Of a stretch of 64,000 nt of DNA, positions 32,257 to 42,451 are shown in pieces. A model generated the notes under the pieces. The model worked only from the letters and a program-made list of their open reading frames with translations. It searched no databases and had not been told where the DNA came from. Location: assembly GCF_022557175.1 (NCBI RefSeq), contig NZ_CP092915.1, positions 3,720,001 through 3,784,000 on the forward strand. Direction: 5' to 3'. A program made the position numbers and the translations under genes. Positions within the stretch are counted from its first letter, which is position 1. Each line of letters begins with the position of its first letter. The DNA is from Mycolicibacterium sp. YH-1. Its GTDB lineage: Bacteria; Actinomycetota; Actinomycetes; Mycobacteriales; Mycobacteriaceae.

Positions 32257-33213
32257 GTGCCCGCCGGACGCTTGTTTCTGAGGTGCGTCGATGTGCTGCC
32301 TCTCCCCAGCACCCGGACGCAGCGACTCATCGCCATCGCGGTGATCCTGACCCAGGGCGGCATTGCCGTCACCGGCGCGATCGTGCGGGTCACCGCATCG
32401 GGCCTCGGCTGCCCCACCTGGCCGCAGTGCTTCCCCGGTAGTTTCACCCCGATTCCGCACCCCGAGGTGGCGGGCATCCATCAGGCGGTCGAGTTCGGCA
32501 ACCGACTGATCACGTTCCTGGTGGTGCTGACGGCGGCGCTGGCGGTGCTGGCCGTGACGCGGGCCCGCCGCCGCCGCGAGGTGCTGGTCTACGCGTGGCT
32601 GATGCCGGCGTCCACCGTGGCGCAGGCGGTGATGGGCGGTATCACCGTGCTCACCGGCCTGCTGTGGTGGACCGTGGCGATTCACCTGCTGGCGTCGATG
32701 ACGATGGTGTGGTTGTCGGTGCTGCTGTTTGTCAAGATCGGCGAACCCGACACGGGCGTTCCCAGGCTCGTCGTGCCGCCGCCGCTGCGCTGGTTGACAG
32801 CACTCACCGGGATCGCGCTGGCCGCGGTACTCGTCACCGGCACGCTGGTGACCGCCGCCGGACCGCACGCCGGCGACAAGAGCATCGAGCGGCCGGTCCC
32901 GCGTCTCATGATCGAGATCACGACGCTTGTGCACACGCACTCGTCGCTACTGGTGGCCTACCTGTCGCTGGTGGTGGCGCTCGGATTCGCCTTGCTCGCC
33001 GTACGGGCGCCCCGGGCCGTGATGATCCGACTCGGCGTCCTGCTCGCGCTAGTGCTCGCCCAGGGCCTGGTTGGCGCGGTGCAGTTCTTCACTGGCGTCC
33101 CGGCGGCACTTGTCGCCGTGCACGTCGCCGGTGCGGCCGCGTGTACCGCGGCCACCTCAGCTCTGTGGGCCTCGATGCGCCAACGGGCCGAGCCCACGCC
33201 TGTCGAGCGCTGA
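32257..33213 (+). CDS. ctaA: Heme A synthase (CtaA/COX15)
   Basis: The 318-residue membrane protein has eight helices. Heme-ligand histidines are in GIHQAVEFGNR, AIHLLASMTM, LVHTHSSLLVAY and AVHVAGAAA. ASGLGCPTWPQCFPG gives the paired extracellular cysteines of the CtaA family. It oxidises the heme O methyl group to make heme A for cytochrome aa3 oxidase. The GTG is at 32257. The 3' end overlaps the convergent ATP-grasp gene by 57 bp. CtaB, which supplies heme O, lies 2.3 kb away. Confidence 0.94.
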   Translation: MPAGRLFLRCVDVLPLPSTRTQRLIAIAVILTQGGIAVTGAIVRVTASGLGCPTWPQCFPGSFTPIPHPEVAGIHQAVEFGNRLITFLVVLTAALAVLAVTRARRRREVLVYAWLMPASTVAQAVMGGITVLTGLLWWTVAIHLLASMTMVWLSVLLFVKIGEPDTGVPRLVVPPPLRWLTALTGIALAAVLVTGTLVTAAGPHAGDKSIERPVPRLMIEITTLVHTHSSLLVAYLSLVVALGFALLAVRAPRAVMIRLGVLLALVLAQGLVGAVQFFTGVPAALVAVHVAGAAACTAATSALWASMRQRAEPTPVER

Positions 33214-34101
33214 CTCGACACCCAGCGCGAACGTGCGCTGGGCCAGGCCGCGCGCCTCGTCGTCGAGCTGGCGCCAGCCCAGCGACGGTTCGACGAGTTC
33301 CAGTTCCAGCACGTGCGGATCGTCGCGACCGCCGATGACGTCGACCCTCGCGTAGAGGAAGTCCGCCGTGGAGATGCCCAGCCGCTCGGCCGCCGCACGC
33401 AATGCCAGGTAACCGATGTCCCACAGCTCGAAGTCGGGGTCGGCCGGTTGCAGCGACTCCTCGGCGTAGGTTCCTGACTCGTCCATCGCCGCGCTGGCGC
33501 CCGGCGGCGGCAGCAGCGGACCCTTGGTGAACGCGTGCGACTGCTCACCGGCCAGGAACACCAGTGCGGTCTCGCCCACCTCGATCCTCGGGTCATACGG
33601 CTGCACCAGCACGGTACGGCCCGCGGACTGCAACTCACCGGCATGGGCGCGTGCGGCGGCGGCACTGACGAAACGTTGCGCGCCAACCGATCCCGCGCCG
33701 ACGGCAGGCTTGACCACTACCTCACCCGACGGGATCCGGACCGGCTGCCCCGGCGCGAAGAAACGACTCGGCACGATCGGCACACCCGCTTCGGCGAGGT
33801 CGGCCATGTAGCTCTTATCGCTGTTCCAGGCCACCACGTCGGGCGCGTTGAGCAGGTTGGGGACACGTCGTGTCCACGCGAGGAACTCATCGAGACGCTC
33901 GGTGTAGTCCCATGTGGCCCGCAGGATCACCAGATCGGCCCGCTCGGTGGCCGGGTCGTCCCACGCCAGCCAGCGGGCATGCAGACCGCGCGCTCGCAGC
34001 GCCGCCACGAGCCCGGCGTCATCGCCGTCACCCTCGATCAAGGCCTGACAACCAGCGAAGACGATGCGGGGATGCCCAACGTTGGGCCGTGCGAGCTTCA
34101 C
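33157..34101 (-). CDS. ATP-grasp domain protein (Rv1455-like)
   Basis: The 314-residue protein has the ATP-grasp layout: VILRATWDYTERLDEF, NSDKSYMADLAEAGVPIVPS, GEVVVKPAVGAGSVGAQRF (lysine loop), VLVQPYDPRI and LYARVDVIGGRDDPHVLELELVEPS (acidic metal ligands). This resembles glutathione-synthetase-like ligases; the substrate is unknown. The GTG start is at 34101, 6 nt after a TATCAT -10 box, so it is probably leaderless. It is divergent from qor by 18 bp and overlaps ctaA at the 3' end. Confidence 0.85.
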   Translation of the reverse strand: MKLARPNVGHPRIVFAGCQALIEGDGDDAGLVAALRARGLHARWLAWDDPATERADLVILRATWDYTERLDEFLAWTRRVPNLLNAPDVVAWNSDKSYMADLAEAGVPIVPSRFFAPGQPVRIPSGEVVVKPAVGAGSVGAQRFVSAAAARAHAGELQSAGRTVLVQPYDPRIEVGETALVFLAGEQSHAFTKGPLLPPPGASAAMDESGTYAEESLQPADPDFELWDIGYLALRAAAERLGISTADFLYARVDVIGGRDDPHVLELELVEPSLGWRQLDDEARGLAQRTFALGVESALDRRGLGPLAHRGPQS

Positions 34102-34106
34102 GTTGG

Positions 34107-34113
34107 AATGATA
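34107..34113. promoter_or_regulatory. Overlapping divergent -10 elements
   Basis: TATCAT on the minus strand (34113-34108) and AATGAT on the plus strand (34107-34112) share bases. They lie 6 and 7 nt from the two start codons (34101 and 34120). Confidence 0.55.
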
Positions 34114-34119
34114 GGTGCC

Positions 34120-35094
34120 ATGTACGCCATCGAAGTCGCCGAGACCGGCGGGCCCGAAGTCCTTGCACACGTCGAGAAGCCACAGCCCTCCCCCGGTCCG
34201 GGTCAGGTCCTGATCAAGGCTGACGCGATCGGCGTGAACTTCATCGACACCTACTTCCGTTCCGGGCAGTACCCCCGCGAGGTGCCGTTCGTCGTCGGCA
34301 CCGAGGTCTGCGGCACCGTCGCCGCCGTGGGCGAGGACGTCGCGGCACTGGCCGTCGGCGACCGGGTGGTGACCGCACAGGCCGACGGCGCGTACGCCGA
34401 GTACTGCGTAGCCCCTGCTGACTTCGTGGCCTACGTGCCCGATGCGGTGTCGGCGGAGGTGGCCGCGTCCGCCTTGCTCAAGGGCATGACCGCGCACTAC
34501 CTGATCAAGTCGGTCTATCCGGCCGCCCAGGGTGACGTCGTGCTCGTGCATGCCGGGGCGGGCGGGGTGGGCCTGATCCTCACCCAGTGGGCCACCAGCA
34601 TGGCGGTGCGGGTCATCACGACGGTGTCGACGCCTGCCAAGGCGGAGCTGTCGCGGCAGGCGGGTGCCATCGAGGTGCTCGAGTATCCCGATGACCCCGC
34701 GGAGTTCGGCGCCAAGATCCGCGATCTCACCGGTGGTGTCGGTGTGGCCGCGGTGTACGACGGGGTGGGTGCGTCGACGTTCGAGGCGAGCCTGGCAAGC
34801 CTCGCCCTGCGCGGCACGCTCGCGTTGTTCGGTGCGGCCAGCGGCCCGGTTCCGCCGTTCGACCCGCAGCGGCTCAACAGCGCGGGCTCACTGTTCCTGA
34901 CCCGGCCGACGCTGGCGCACTACACCCACACCGCCGACGAGTTCTCCTGGCGTGCGGGCGAATTGCTCGACGCCATCGCCACGGGGACTCTGTCCGTCAC
35001 CGTGAGCGAACGCTATCCCCTGGCCGAGGCGGCCAGGGCGCACGACGATCTGCAGAGCCGCAGGACGGTTGGATCCGTGGTGCTGGTGCCCTGA
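34120..35094 (+). CDS. qor: NADPH:quinone oxidoreductase (Qor-like)
   Basis: The 324-residue zinc-independent medium-chain dehydrogenase has VGTEVCGTVAAVGEDV, the nucleotide loop HAGAGGVGLILTQWA and the quinone-reductase region FSWRAGELLDAIATG. It reduces quinones with NADPH. By position it is Rv1454c. The ATG at 34120 lies 7 nt after a -10-like box and no separate ribosome site is present. It is divergent from the ATP-grasp gene. Confidence 0.92.
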   Translation: MYAIEVAETGGPEVLAHVEKPQPSPGPGQVLIKADAIGVNFIDTYFRSGQYPREVPFVVGTEVCGTVAAVGEDVAALAVGDRVVTAQADGAYAEYCVAPADFVAYVPDAVSAEVAASALLKGMTAHYLIKSVYPAAQGDVVLVHAGAGGVGLILTQWATSMAVRVITTVSTPAKAELSRQAGAIEVLEYPDDPAEFGAKIRDLTGGVGVAAVYDGVGASTFEASLASLALRGTLALFGAASGPVPPFDPQRLNSAGSLFLTRPTLAHYTHTADEFSWRAGELLDAIATGTLSVTVSERYPLAEAARAHDDLQSRRTVGSVVLVP

Positions 35095-35102
35095 TCCGCG
35101 CC

Positions 35103-35108
35103 TACCCT
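35103..35108 (+). promoter_or_regulatory. arfB -10 element (leaderless)
   Basis: TACCCT ends 7 nt before GTG 35116. Confidence 0.45.
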
Positions 35109-35115
35109 TATCGGC

Positions 35116-35547
35116 GTGGCAGAGGACCTGGTCGTGACGCGGACCCTGGTGGTACCCGCGCGCGATCTGAGTGAACGGTTCTCCAGGTCATCCGGCCCGG
35201 GCGGGCAGGGCGTCAACACCACCGACAGCCGCGTCGAGCTGTCCTTCGACGTGGCCCGCTCGCCATCGGTACCCGAACACATGCGGTACCGAATGCTGTG
35301 TCGGCTGCGCGGGCGCCTCACCGACGGCGTGCTCACCGTCACCGCCAGTGAGCATCGTGCGCAACTTCAGAACCGCGCGGCGGCCCGTGAGCGCATGGCC
35401 GCTCTTCTACGGGCCGCGGCGGCAGCACCCGCTCCGATACGTCGGCCGACAAAGCCCACCAGAGGGTCCAAGGAACGCCGGATAGCCGAGAAGAAGCGAC
35501 GGGGCGCAACCAAACAGGGACGTCGCGGAAGCTGGGACGCGAACTAG
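35116..35547 (+). CDS. arfB: ArfB-like (YaeJ/ICT1) ribosome-rescue peptidyl-tRNA hydrolase
   Basis: The 143-residue RF-1 domain protein has the catalytic GGQ motif (29-31, [10 protein letters not shown]) and lacks the codon-recognition domains of release factors. The basic tail ([26 protein letters not shown]) enters the mRNA channel of stalled ribosomes in characterised ArfB. It releases nascent chains on ribosomes lacking a stop codon. The GTG is at 35116. The 3' end overlaps ctaB by 4 bp in a convergent pair. Confidence 0.93.
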   Translation: MAEDLVVTRTLVVPARDLSERFSRSSGPGGQGVNTTDSRVELSFDVARSPSVPEHMRYRMLCRLRGRLTDGVLTVTASEHRAQLQNRAAARERMAALLRAAAAAPAPIRRPTKPTRGSKERRIAEKKRRGATKQGRRGSWDAN

Positions 35548-36473
35548 CCGAACAGCGTGGGCAACGCCAGGGCCGAGTCGACGGCCAGCGCACAGAACAC
35601 GACGGCCAGATAGTTGTTGGACTGCAGGAACAGGCGCAGCGGCTTGACCGGTTCGCCCCTCTTCACCCCGCTGTACAGCTGGTGAGCCATCGTCAGGAAC
35701 CACGCACCGGCCAACACGGCGACGGCGGTGTACAGCCAGCCGGTGGCGAGCGCGAGCGCCAGCGTCGCGATGACCGTCGCCCAGGTGTAGATCACGATCT
35801 GCCTGGTGACCTGACGCTCGGTGGCCACGGCAGGCAGCATCGGCACGCCGGCCGCCTTGTAGTCGTCCTTGTAGCGCATCGCCAACGCCCACGTGTGCGG
35901 CGGCGTCCAGAAGAAGATGATGGCGAACATCACCAGCGCAGGCCACTGAATCGTGCCCGTGACCGCAGACCAGCCGATCATGACGGGCATGCAGCCCGCC
36001 GCCCCGCCCCACACCACGTTCTGCGACGTGCGGCGCTTGAGCAGCAGGGTGTACACGAAGACGTAGAACGCGATGGTGGCCACGGCCAGCACGCCTGAGA
36101 GCAGGTTGGTGGCCAGCCACAGCCAGAAGAACGACCCGACTGACAGCGCCAGTCCAAAGATCAGCGCGTGTCTGGTGGGAACGGTCGCCCGCGCCAGCGG
36201 TCGCAGCGCGGTGCGCTTCATCACCTTGTCGATATCGGCATCGGCGACACAGTTCAGGGTGTTCGCGCCCGCGGCGGCGAGCAGCCCGCCCACCAACGTG
36301 TTGAGAATCAGCAGCGGATCGACGGTCCCACGATCGGCCAGCAACATGGCCGGAATCGTGGTGACGAGCAGCAATTCGATGACGCGTGGCTTCGTCAGCG
36401 CCAGGTATGCCAATAACGTCGTTCGGATCCGACCAACCGCTCCGCCGGAGAGACGGCGCTCGCGAATGCTCAC
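35544..36473 (-). CDS. ctaB: Protoheme IX farnesyltransferase (heme O synthase)
   Basis: The 309-residue UbiA-type prenyltransferase has about eight helices and two Asp-rich motifs: [15 protein letters not shown] and [14 protein letters not shown]. It attaches farnesyl to heme B to make heme O, the CtaA substrate. The GTG start at 36473 has TAGGAG 9 nt upstream. It is convergent with arfB and divergent from tkt. Confidence 0.96.
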   Translation of the reverse strand: MSIRERRLSGGAVGRIRTTLLAYLALTKPRVIELLLVTTIPAMLLADRGTVDPLLILNTLVGGLLAAAGANTLNCVADADIDKVMKRTALRPLARATVPTRHALIFGLALSVGSFFWLWLATNLLSGVLAVATIAFYVFVYTLLLKRRTSQNVVWGGAAGCMPVMIGWSAVTGTIQWPALVMFAIIFFWTPPHTWALAMRYKDDYKAAGVPMLPAVATERQVTRQIVIYTWATVIATLALALATGWLYTAVAVLAGAWFLTMAHQLYSGVKRGEPVKPLRLFLQSNNYLAVVFCALAVDSALALPTLFG

Positions 36474-36511
36474 GCAGTTGACTCCTAAAGGTTTCGCGGC
36501 AGCGCGCAGCT

Positions 36512-36532
36512 TCTACTACAGACGATGGTAGA
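36512..36532. promoter_or_regulatory. Inverted repeat upstream of ctaB
   Basis: TCTAC and GTAGA arms are 11 bp apart, and the left side reads CTACTAC as at ctaA. TACCAT (36530-36525) on the minus strand may be the ctaB -10. Confidence 0.35.
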
Positions 36533-36625
36533 CCGCGCCCCTGTGAGCCGAGCACCGCAGGGTCGGTTCGAGCGGTCGAGACGGTCGGCTGCAGACGCCG
36601 CCTGCGACGCCGCCACCTTCGGCAC

Positions 36626-36631
36626 TAGGGT
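36626..36631 (+). promoter_or_regulatory. tkt -10 element
   Basis: TAGGGT lies 36 nt before GTG 36668, which has GAGGAG as its ribosome site. It probably drives the tkt-tal-zwf-opcA-pgl operon. Confidence 0.45.
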
Positions 36632-36667
36632 ATTGGTGACCGGCTTGCCTACCCGAGGAGTGAGTTC

Positions 36668-38761
36668 GTGACCACTGTGGAAGAAATTTCCGCACTCACC
36701 CAGCCCAACCATCCCGACGACTGGACCGAGCTCGACTCGGTCGCCGTCGACACGGTCCGCGTGCTGGCGGCCGACGCGGTACAGAAGGTTGGCAACGGCC
36801 ACCCCGGGACGGCCATGAGCCTGGCCCCGCTGGCCTACACGCTTTTTCAGCGTCAGATGCGGCACGACCCCAGTGACGTGCACTGGCTGGGACGTGACCG
36901 CTTCGTGCTGTCCTGCGGGCACAGCAGCCTGACGCTGTACATCCAGCTGTACCTCGGCGGATTCGGTCTGGAGCTGACCGATATCGAGTCATTGCGGACC
37001 TGGAAGTCCAAGACCCCGGGCCACCCCGAATTCCGTCACACCAGAGGCGTGGAGATCACGACGGGCCCCCTGGGCCAGGGTCTGGCGTCGGCGGTGGGCA
37101 TGGCGATGGCCGCGCGGTACGAGCGCGGGCTCTTCGATCCGGACGCGGCGCCGGGCGACAGCCCGTTCGACCACTTCATCTACGTGATCGCCTCCGATGG
37201 CGACATCGAGGAGGGCGTCACCAGCGAGGCGTCGTCACTGGCGGGCACGCAGCAGCTCGGCAACCTCATCGTGTTCTACGACAAGAACCAGATCTCGATC
37301 GAGCACGACACCGACATCGCGCTGTCCGAGGACGTCGTGGCGCGCTACCGGGCGTACGGCTGGCATGTGCAGGAGGTCGAGGGCGGCGAGAACGTCACCG
37401 ATATCGAGGCGGCTATCGAGGAGGCCAGGAAGGTCACCGACAAGCCGTCCTTCATCGCGGTCCGCACCATCATCGGCTATCCCGCCCCCACCAAGATGAA
37501 CACCGGCGGCGTGCACGGCTCGGCGCTCGGTGACGAGGAGGTCGCCGCCACCAAGAAGATCCTCGGGTTCGATCCCGAGAAGAACTTCGAGGTCCGCGAC
37601 GAGGTCATCGAGCACACCCGCAAGCTGGTCGATCGGGGCCGCGAGGCCCACGAGAAGTGGCAGGCCGGTTTCGATGCATGGGCGCTGCGCGAGCCCGAGC
37701 GCAAGGCGCTTCTGGACCGGCTGCTGGCCCAGGAACTGCCCGAGGGCTGGGACGCCGATCTGACCTACTGGGAGCCGGGCTCCAAGGCGGTGGCCACCCG
37801 CGCCGCCTTCGGCCAGGTGCTCAACGACGTCGCGCCCAAGTTGCCCGAACTGTGGGGTGGCTCAGCCGATCTCGCCGGCAGCAACAACACCACCATCAAG
37901 GGTGTGAAGTCGTTCGGCCCGCCGTCGATCTCGACGTCTGACTTCACCGCCGACTGGTACGGCCGGGTGCTGCACTTCGGCATCCGCGAACACGCGATGG
38001 GCTCGATTCTGTCCGGCATCGTGCTGCACGGGCCGACGCGCGCCTTCGGCGGGACGTTCCTGCAGTTCTCCGACTACATGAGGCCAGCGGTGCGCCTCGC
38101 GTCGCTGATGGACATCGACACCATCTACATCTGGACGCACGACTCGATCGGTCTCGGTGAAGACGGTCCGACGCACCAGCCGATCGAGCACCTCGCGGCG
38201 CTGCGCGCCATCCCGAACCTGTCCGTCGTGCGGCCCGGTGACCCGAACGAGACGGCCTACGCCTGGCGCAACATCATCGCGCGCGGCGCGAGCAGTGGTC
38301 CGGTCGGCTTCATCCTGACCCGCCAGGGCATTCCGGTCCTCGAGGGCACCGATTCCGACGGTGTGGCCAAGGGCGGTTATGTGCTCGGCGGCGGCAATCC
38401 GGCCGATGACGCCGACGTCATCATCATCGCCACCGGCTCCGAACTTCAGCTCGCCGTTGAGGCCCGGAAGCAGTTGGCCGAGAAGGACGTTGTCGCCTAC
38501 GTGGTGTCGATGCCGTGTGTCGAGTGGTTCGAGAGCCAGCCCAAGGAGTACCGCGACAGCGTGCTGCCGCCCGAGGTCTCCGCTCGCGTGGCCGTCGAGG
38601 CGGGCATCGCACAGAGCTGGCACAAGCTCGTCGGCGACACCGGCGAGATCATCTCGATCGAGCACTACGGCGAATCCGCCGACGACAAGACGTTGTTCCG
38701 TGAGTTCGGCTTCACCGCGGAGGCAGTGGTGGCCGCCGCGGAACGATCGATGGACAACTAG
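36668..38761 (+). CDS. tkt: Transketolase
   Basis: The 697-residue thiamine-diphosphate enzyme of the non-oxidative pentose phosphate pathway has [17 protein letters not shown] (about residues 42-58), the ThDP motif GDGDIEEG-like [18 protein letters not shown], and the pyrimidine domain with [13 protein letters not shown] and [20 protein letters not shown]. The GTG at 36668 has GAGGAG upstream. It leads the pentose phosphate operon. The stop codon lies in the first unit of a tandem repeat. Confidence 0.97.
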   Translation: MTTVEEISALTQPNHPDDWTELDSVAVDTVRVLAADAVQKVGNGHPGTAMSLAPLAYTLFQRQMRHDPSDVHWLGRDRFVLSCGHSSLTLYIQLYLGGFGLELTDIESLRTWKSKTPGHPEFRHTRGVEITTGPLGQGLASAVGMAMAARYERGLFDPDAAPGDSPFDHFIYVIASDGDIEEGVTSEASSLAGTQQLGNLIVFYDKNQISIEHDTDIALSEDVVARYRAYGWHVQEVEGGENVTDIEAAIEEARKVTDKPSFIAVRTIIGYPAPTKMNTGGVHGSALGDEEVAATKKILGFDPEKNFEVRDEVIEHTRKLVDRGREAHEKWQAGFDAWALREPERKALLDRLLAQELPEGWDADLTYWEPGSKAVATRAAFGQVLNDVAPKLPELWGGSADLAGSNNTTIKGVKSFGPPSISTSDFTADWYGRVLHFGIREHAMGSILSGIVLHGPTRAFGGTFLQFSDYMRPAVRLASLMDIDTIYIWTHDSIGLGEDGPTHQPIEHLAALRAIPNLSVVRPGDPNETAYAWRNIIARGASSGPVGFILTRQGIPVLEGTDSDGVAKGGYVLGGGNPADDADVIIIATGSELQLAVEARKQLAEKDVVAYVVSMPCVEWFESQPKEYRDSVLPPEVSARVAVEAGIAQSWHKLVGDTGEIISIEHYGESADDKTLFREFGFTAEAVVAAAERSMDN

Positions 38762-38808
38762 CGCGACCCGCGCGTGGACAACTAGCGCGACCCGCGCGTG
38801 GACAACTG
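38751..38808. repeat. 24-bp tandem repeat (2.4 copies) over the tkt stop
   Basis: Units at 38751-38774, 38775-38798 and 38799-38808 begin TGGACAACTAGCGCGACC. The period is a multiple of three; the in-frame TAG of tkt is repeated in unit 2. Confidence 0.92.
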
Positions 38809-38850
38809 ACAACCACCAAGCGAACTAGATCAAGCACTAAGGAGCATGGG

Positions 38851-39969
38851 ATGACTCAGAACCCGAATCTCGCGGCGCTCAGTGCCGCGGGCGTTTCCGT
38901 ATGGCTCGACGATCTGTCGCGTGAGCGTCTGCAGACCGGCAACCTGCAGAACCTCATCGACACCCGCAGCATCGTCGGGGTGACCACCAACCCGTCGATC
39001 TTCCAGGCGGCGTTGTCAAAGGGCACCGCCTACGACGCGCAGGTCAAGGAACTCGCCGAGCGTGGCGCCGACGTGGACGCCACCATCCGCACAGTGACCA
39101 CCGACGACGTGCGCAACGCGTGTGACGTGCTCGCGAAGGCCTACGAGGCGTCCGAGGGCGTCGACGGCCGCGTGTCCATCGAGGTGGATCCGCGGCTCGC
39201 CCACGACACCGACAAGACCATCCTTCAGGCGATCGAGCTCTGGAAGATCGTCGACCGGCCCAACCTGCTGATCAAGATTCCCGCGACGCTGGCCGGCCTG
39301 CCTGCGATCACCGCGGTGATCGCCGAGGGCATCTCGGTCAACGTCACGCTGATCTTCTCGGTCGAGCGCCACAAGGCGGTCATCGACGCGTACCTGGCCG
39401 GCCTGGAGAAGGCCAAGAGTGCGGGCCACGATCTGTCCAAGATCCACTCCGTCGCATCGTTCTTCGTCTCCCGCGTGGACACCGAGATCGACGCCCGGCT
39501 GGAGAAGATCGGCTCCGATGACGCGCTGGCGCTTCGCGGCCAGGCCGGTGTGGCCAACGCCCGACTCGCCTACGCCGCTTACGAGAAGGTTTTCGTCGGC
39601 GGTGACCGCTTCGAGGCGCTCAAGGCCGACGGCGCCCGCGTTCAGCGCCCGCTGTGGGCGTCGACGGGCGTGAAGAACCCGGACTACTCGGACACCCTCT
39701 ACGTCACCGAGTTGGTGGCCCCGAACACCGTTAACACCATGCCGGAGAAGACACTCGAGGCCGTCGCTGACCACGGCGAGGTCAAGGGCGACACGATCAA
39801 GGGCACCGCGGACGCCGCGCAGGGTGTGTTCGACAAGCTCGAGGCCATCGGCATCGACCTCGTCGACGTATTCAAGGTTCTCGAGGACGAGGGCGTGGAC
39901 AAGTTCGAGAAGTCATGGAACGAGCTACTCGAGGCGACGCAGACGCAGTTGGACGAGAAGAAGTCCTAG
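38851..39969 (+). CDS. tal: Transaldolase
   Basis: The 372-residue protein matches actinobacterial transaldolase. [13 protein letters not shown] is near the start and the Schiff-base lysine is in [16 protein letters not shown], with [16 protein letters not shown]. It transfers dihydroxyacetone between sugar phosphates. The ATG at 38851 has AAGGAG upstream. It lies 89 nt after tkt, past the tandem repeat. Confidence 0.96.
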   Translation: MTQNPNLAALSAAGVSVWLDDLSRERLQTGNLQNLIDTRSIVGVTTNPSIFQAALSKGTAYDAQVKELAERGADVDATIRTVTTDDVRNACDVLAKAYEASEGVDGRVSIEVDPRLAHDTDKTILQAIELWKIVDRPNLLIKIPATLAGLPAITAVIAEGISVNVTLIFSVERHKAVIDAYLAGLEKAKSAGHDLSKIHSVASFFVSRVDTEIDARLEKIGSDDALALRGQAGVANARLAYAAYEKVFVGGDRFEALKADGARVQRPLWASTGVKNPDYSDTLYVTELVAPNTVNTMPEKTLEAVADHGEVKGDTIKGTADAAQGVFDKLEAIGIDLVDVFKVLEDEGVDKFEKSWNELLEATQTQLDEKKS

Positions 39970-39995
39970 GGCTCGCGGAACAGCTGGGGACGCAC

Positions 39996-41543
39996 ATGAG
40001 CGACTGCAGCAGCCAGCCGACAGACTGGGTGAATCCGCTGCGCGACAAACGCGATAAGCGGATGCCGCATATCGCCGGTCCGTGCGCGGTGGTCATCTTC
40101 GGCGTGACGGGCGATCTCGCCCGTAAGAAGCTCATGCCGGCGATCTATGACCTGGCCAACCGCGGGCTGCTGCCACCGTCGTTCGCCCTGATCGGGTTCG
40201 CCCGGCGGGACTGGGCCGACGAGGATTTCGGCAAGGTGGTCTACGACGCCGTCAAGCAGCACGCGCGCACCCCGTTCCGTCAAGAGGTGTGGGATCGGCT
40301 GGCCGAGGGAATCCGCTTCGTCCAGGGCACGTTCGATGACGACGCCGCCTTTGCGCGGCTGTCGGACACGTTGACCAAGCTCGACGTCGAACGCGGTACC
40401 GGCGGCAATCACGCCTTCTACCTGTCGATCCCACCCAATGCGTTCCCCGTGGTGTGCGAGCAGCTGTCGAAGTCCGGGCTGGCCAACAAGCCCGAGGGCT
40501 GCTGGAGCCGGGTGGTCATCGAGAAGCCGTTCGGCCACGACCTCAAGAGCGCCGAGGCACTCAACGGGGTGGTCAACAGTGTGTTCCCGGAGTCGTCGGT
40601 GTTCCGCATCGACCACTACCTCGGCAAGGAGACCGTCCAGAACATCCTGGCGCTGCGCTTCGCCAACGAGCTGTTCGAGCCGATCTGGAACGCCCACTAC
40701 GTCGACCACGTCCAGATCACCATGGCCGAGGACATCGGATTGGGTGGTCGCGGAGGCTATTACGACGGAATCGGCGCCGCCCGCGACGTCATCCAGAACC
40801 ATCTGATCCAGCTGCTGGCACTCACCGCGATGGAGGAGCCCGTCAGCTTCCAGCCGCACGAGTTGCAGGCCGAGAAGATCAAGGTCCTCTCCGCCACCCG
40901 GCTCGCCGAACCGCTCGACGAGACGACGTCACGCGGGCAGTACGCGGTGGGCTGGCAGGGCGGCGAGAAGGTGGTCGGTCTGCTCGACGAGGAGGGCTTC
41001 TCCAAGACGTCGGTCACCGAGACGTTCGCGGCGATCACACTGGATGTCGACACCCGCCGGTGGGCTGGGGTGCCGTTCTACCTGCGCACCGGAAAACGAC
41101 TGGGCCGCAGGGTCACTGAGATCGCGCTCGTGTTCAAGCGGGCACCGCACCTGCCGTTCGACGCGACTATGACCGAGGAGCTCGGCCAGAACGCCCTGGT
41201 CATAAGGGTGCAGCCCGATGAGGGCATCACGCTCCGGTTCGGTTCCAAAGTGCCGGGCAATGCCATGGAGGTCCGCGACGTCAACATGGACTTCTCCTAC
41301 GGTTCGGCGTTCGCCGAGGAGTCCCCCGAGGCCTACGAGCGGCTGATCCTCGATGTGCTGCTCGGCGAGCCATCCCTCTTCCCGGTCAACGCCGAGGTCG
41401 AGTTGTCCTGGAAGATATTGGATCCCGCCCTGGAGTACTGGGCCTCCCACGGCAAACCCGACCCGTACGAATCGGGCACGTGGGGGCCGAAGTCGGCGTT
41501 CGAGATGATGCATCGGACCGGCCGGGAATGGAGGCGGCCATGA
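39996..41543 (+). CDS. zwf: Glucose-6-phosphate 1-dehydrogenase
   Basis: The 515-residue enzyme has the NADP fold FGVTGDLARKKLMPAIYDL and the substrate site RIDHYLGKETVQN. It makes NADPH and 6-phosphogluconolactone. I chose ATG 39996 with GGGGA upstream; the frame is open into tal. The stop overlaps opcA as ATGA. It matches M. tuberculosis zwf2 (Rv1447). Confidence 0.97.
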   Translation: MSDCSSQPTDWVNPLRDKRDKRMPHIAGPCAVVIFGVTGDLARKKLMPAIYDLANRGLLPPSFALIGFARRDWADEDFGKVVYDAVKQHARTPFRQEVWDRLAEGIRFVQGTFDDDAAFARLSDTLTKLDVERGTGGNHAFYLSIPPNAFPVVCEQLSKSGLANKPEGCWSRVVIEKPFGHDLKSAEALNGVVNSVFPESSVFRIDHYLGKETVQNILALRFANELFEPIWNAHYVDHVQITMAEDIGLGGRGGYYDGIGAARDVIQNHLIQLLALTAMEEPVSFQPHELQAEKIKVLSATRLAEPLDETTSRGQYAVGWQGGEKVVGLLDEEGFSKTSVTETFAAITLDVDTRRWAGVPFYLRTGKRLGRRVTEIALVFKRAPHLPFDATMTEELGQNALVIRVQPDEGITLRFGSKVPGNAMEVRDVNMDFSYGSAFAEESPEAYERLILDVLLGEPSLFPVNAEVELSWKILDPALEYWASHGKPDPYESGTWGPKSAFEMMHRTGREWRRP

Positions 41544-42451
41544 TTGTCGATATGCCGGGCACCAGCACCGGCGCCATCAGCAAGAAGATCGTGGCCCTGC
41601 GCGAGGAGGGTGGCGCGATAACCCTGGGACGGGTCCTGACGCTGGTCATCGCGCCCGACAGCGAGGCCATGCTGGAGGACTCGATCGAGGCAGCCAACGC
41701 CGCGAGTCGCGAGCATCCATGTCGCGTCATCGTCGTCGTCCCGGGTGACCGGCTCGCCACCGATGCCCGCCTCGACGCGCAGCTGCGTGTCGGCAGAGAC
41801 GCGGGCGCAAACGAGGTGGTGGTGCTGCGACTCTCCGGTCCCCTCGCCAATCACGCCTACAGCGTCGTCGTCCCGTTCCTCCTGCCCGACACCCCGGTCG
41901 TGACGTGGTGGCCCGACGTTGCACCGCCGGTACCCGCGCAGGATCCCCTGGGACAGCTGGCGATTCGCCGCATCACCGACGCCACCAACGTCGCCGATCC
42001 GATGGCGTCGATTCACGGCAGAAACACGGGATACACCTCCGGTGACACCGACCTGGCGTGGAGCAGGATCACGTACTGGCGCGCGCTGCTCACCTCCACG
42101 TTGGATCAGGGACCGTTCGAACCCGTCGAGTCGGCTGTGGTTTCGGGGCTGAAGACCGAGCCGGCGCTGGACCTGCTGGCCGGCTGGCTCGCAAGCCGAA
42201 TCGACGGTCCCGTGACTCGCGTCGTCGGCGACCTGCGGGTCGAGTTGGTCAGGGCCAGCGAGACCATCACGCTGAGTCGCCCGCAGGAGGGCGTCACCGC
42301 CTCTCTGACCCGCACGGGTCGGCCCGACGCGCTGGTTCCTTTGGCGCGCAGAGAGACTCGTGACTGCCTCGCCGAGGATATGCGCCGCCTCGACGCCGAT
42401 GAGATCTACCACGAGGCCCTAATGGGCATCGAGAGGGTGCAGTATGTCTGA
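41540..42451 (+). CDS. opcA: Glucose-6-phosphate dehydrogenase assembly protein OpcA
   Basis: The 303-residue OpcA-family protein has [30 protein letters not shown] and [15 protein letters not shown]. It is an allosteric or assembly partner of G6PDH in cyanobacteria and actinobacteria. The ATG overlaps the zwf stop (ATGA) and its end overlaps pgl by 8 bp. Confidence 0.95.
   Translation: MIVDMPGTSTGAISKKIVALREEGGAITLGRVLTLVIAPDSEAMLEDSIEAANAASREHPCRVIVVVPGDRLATDARLDAQLRVGRDAGANEVVVLRLSGPLANHAYSVVVPFLLPDTPVVTWWPDVAPPVPAQDPLGQLAIRRITDATNVADPMASIHGRNTGYTSGDTDLAWSRITYWRALLTSTLDQGPFEPVESAVVSGLKTEPALDLLAGWLASRIDGPVTRVVGDLRVELVRASETITLSRPQEGVTASLTRTGRPDALVPLARRETRDCLAEDMRRLDADEIYHEALMGIERVQYV

Noticed and set aside
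35407-36555. 382-codon open frame on the minus strand overlapping ctaB
   Set aside because: It is a second frame in ctaB DNA with no domain; ctaB itself has full family motifs and a ribosome site.
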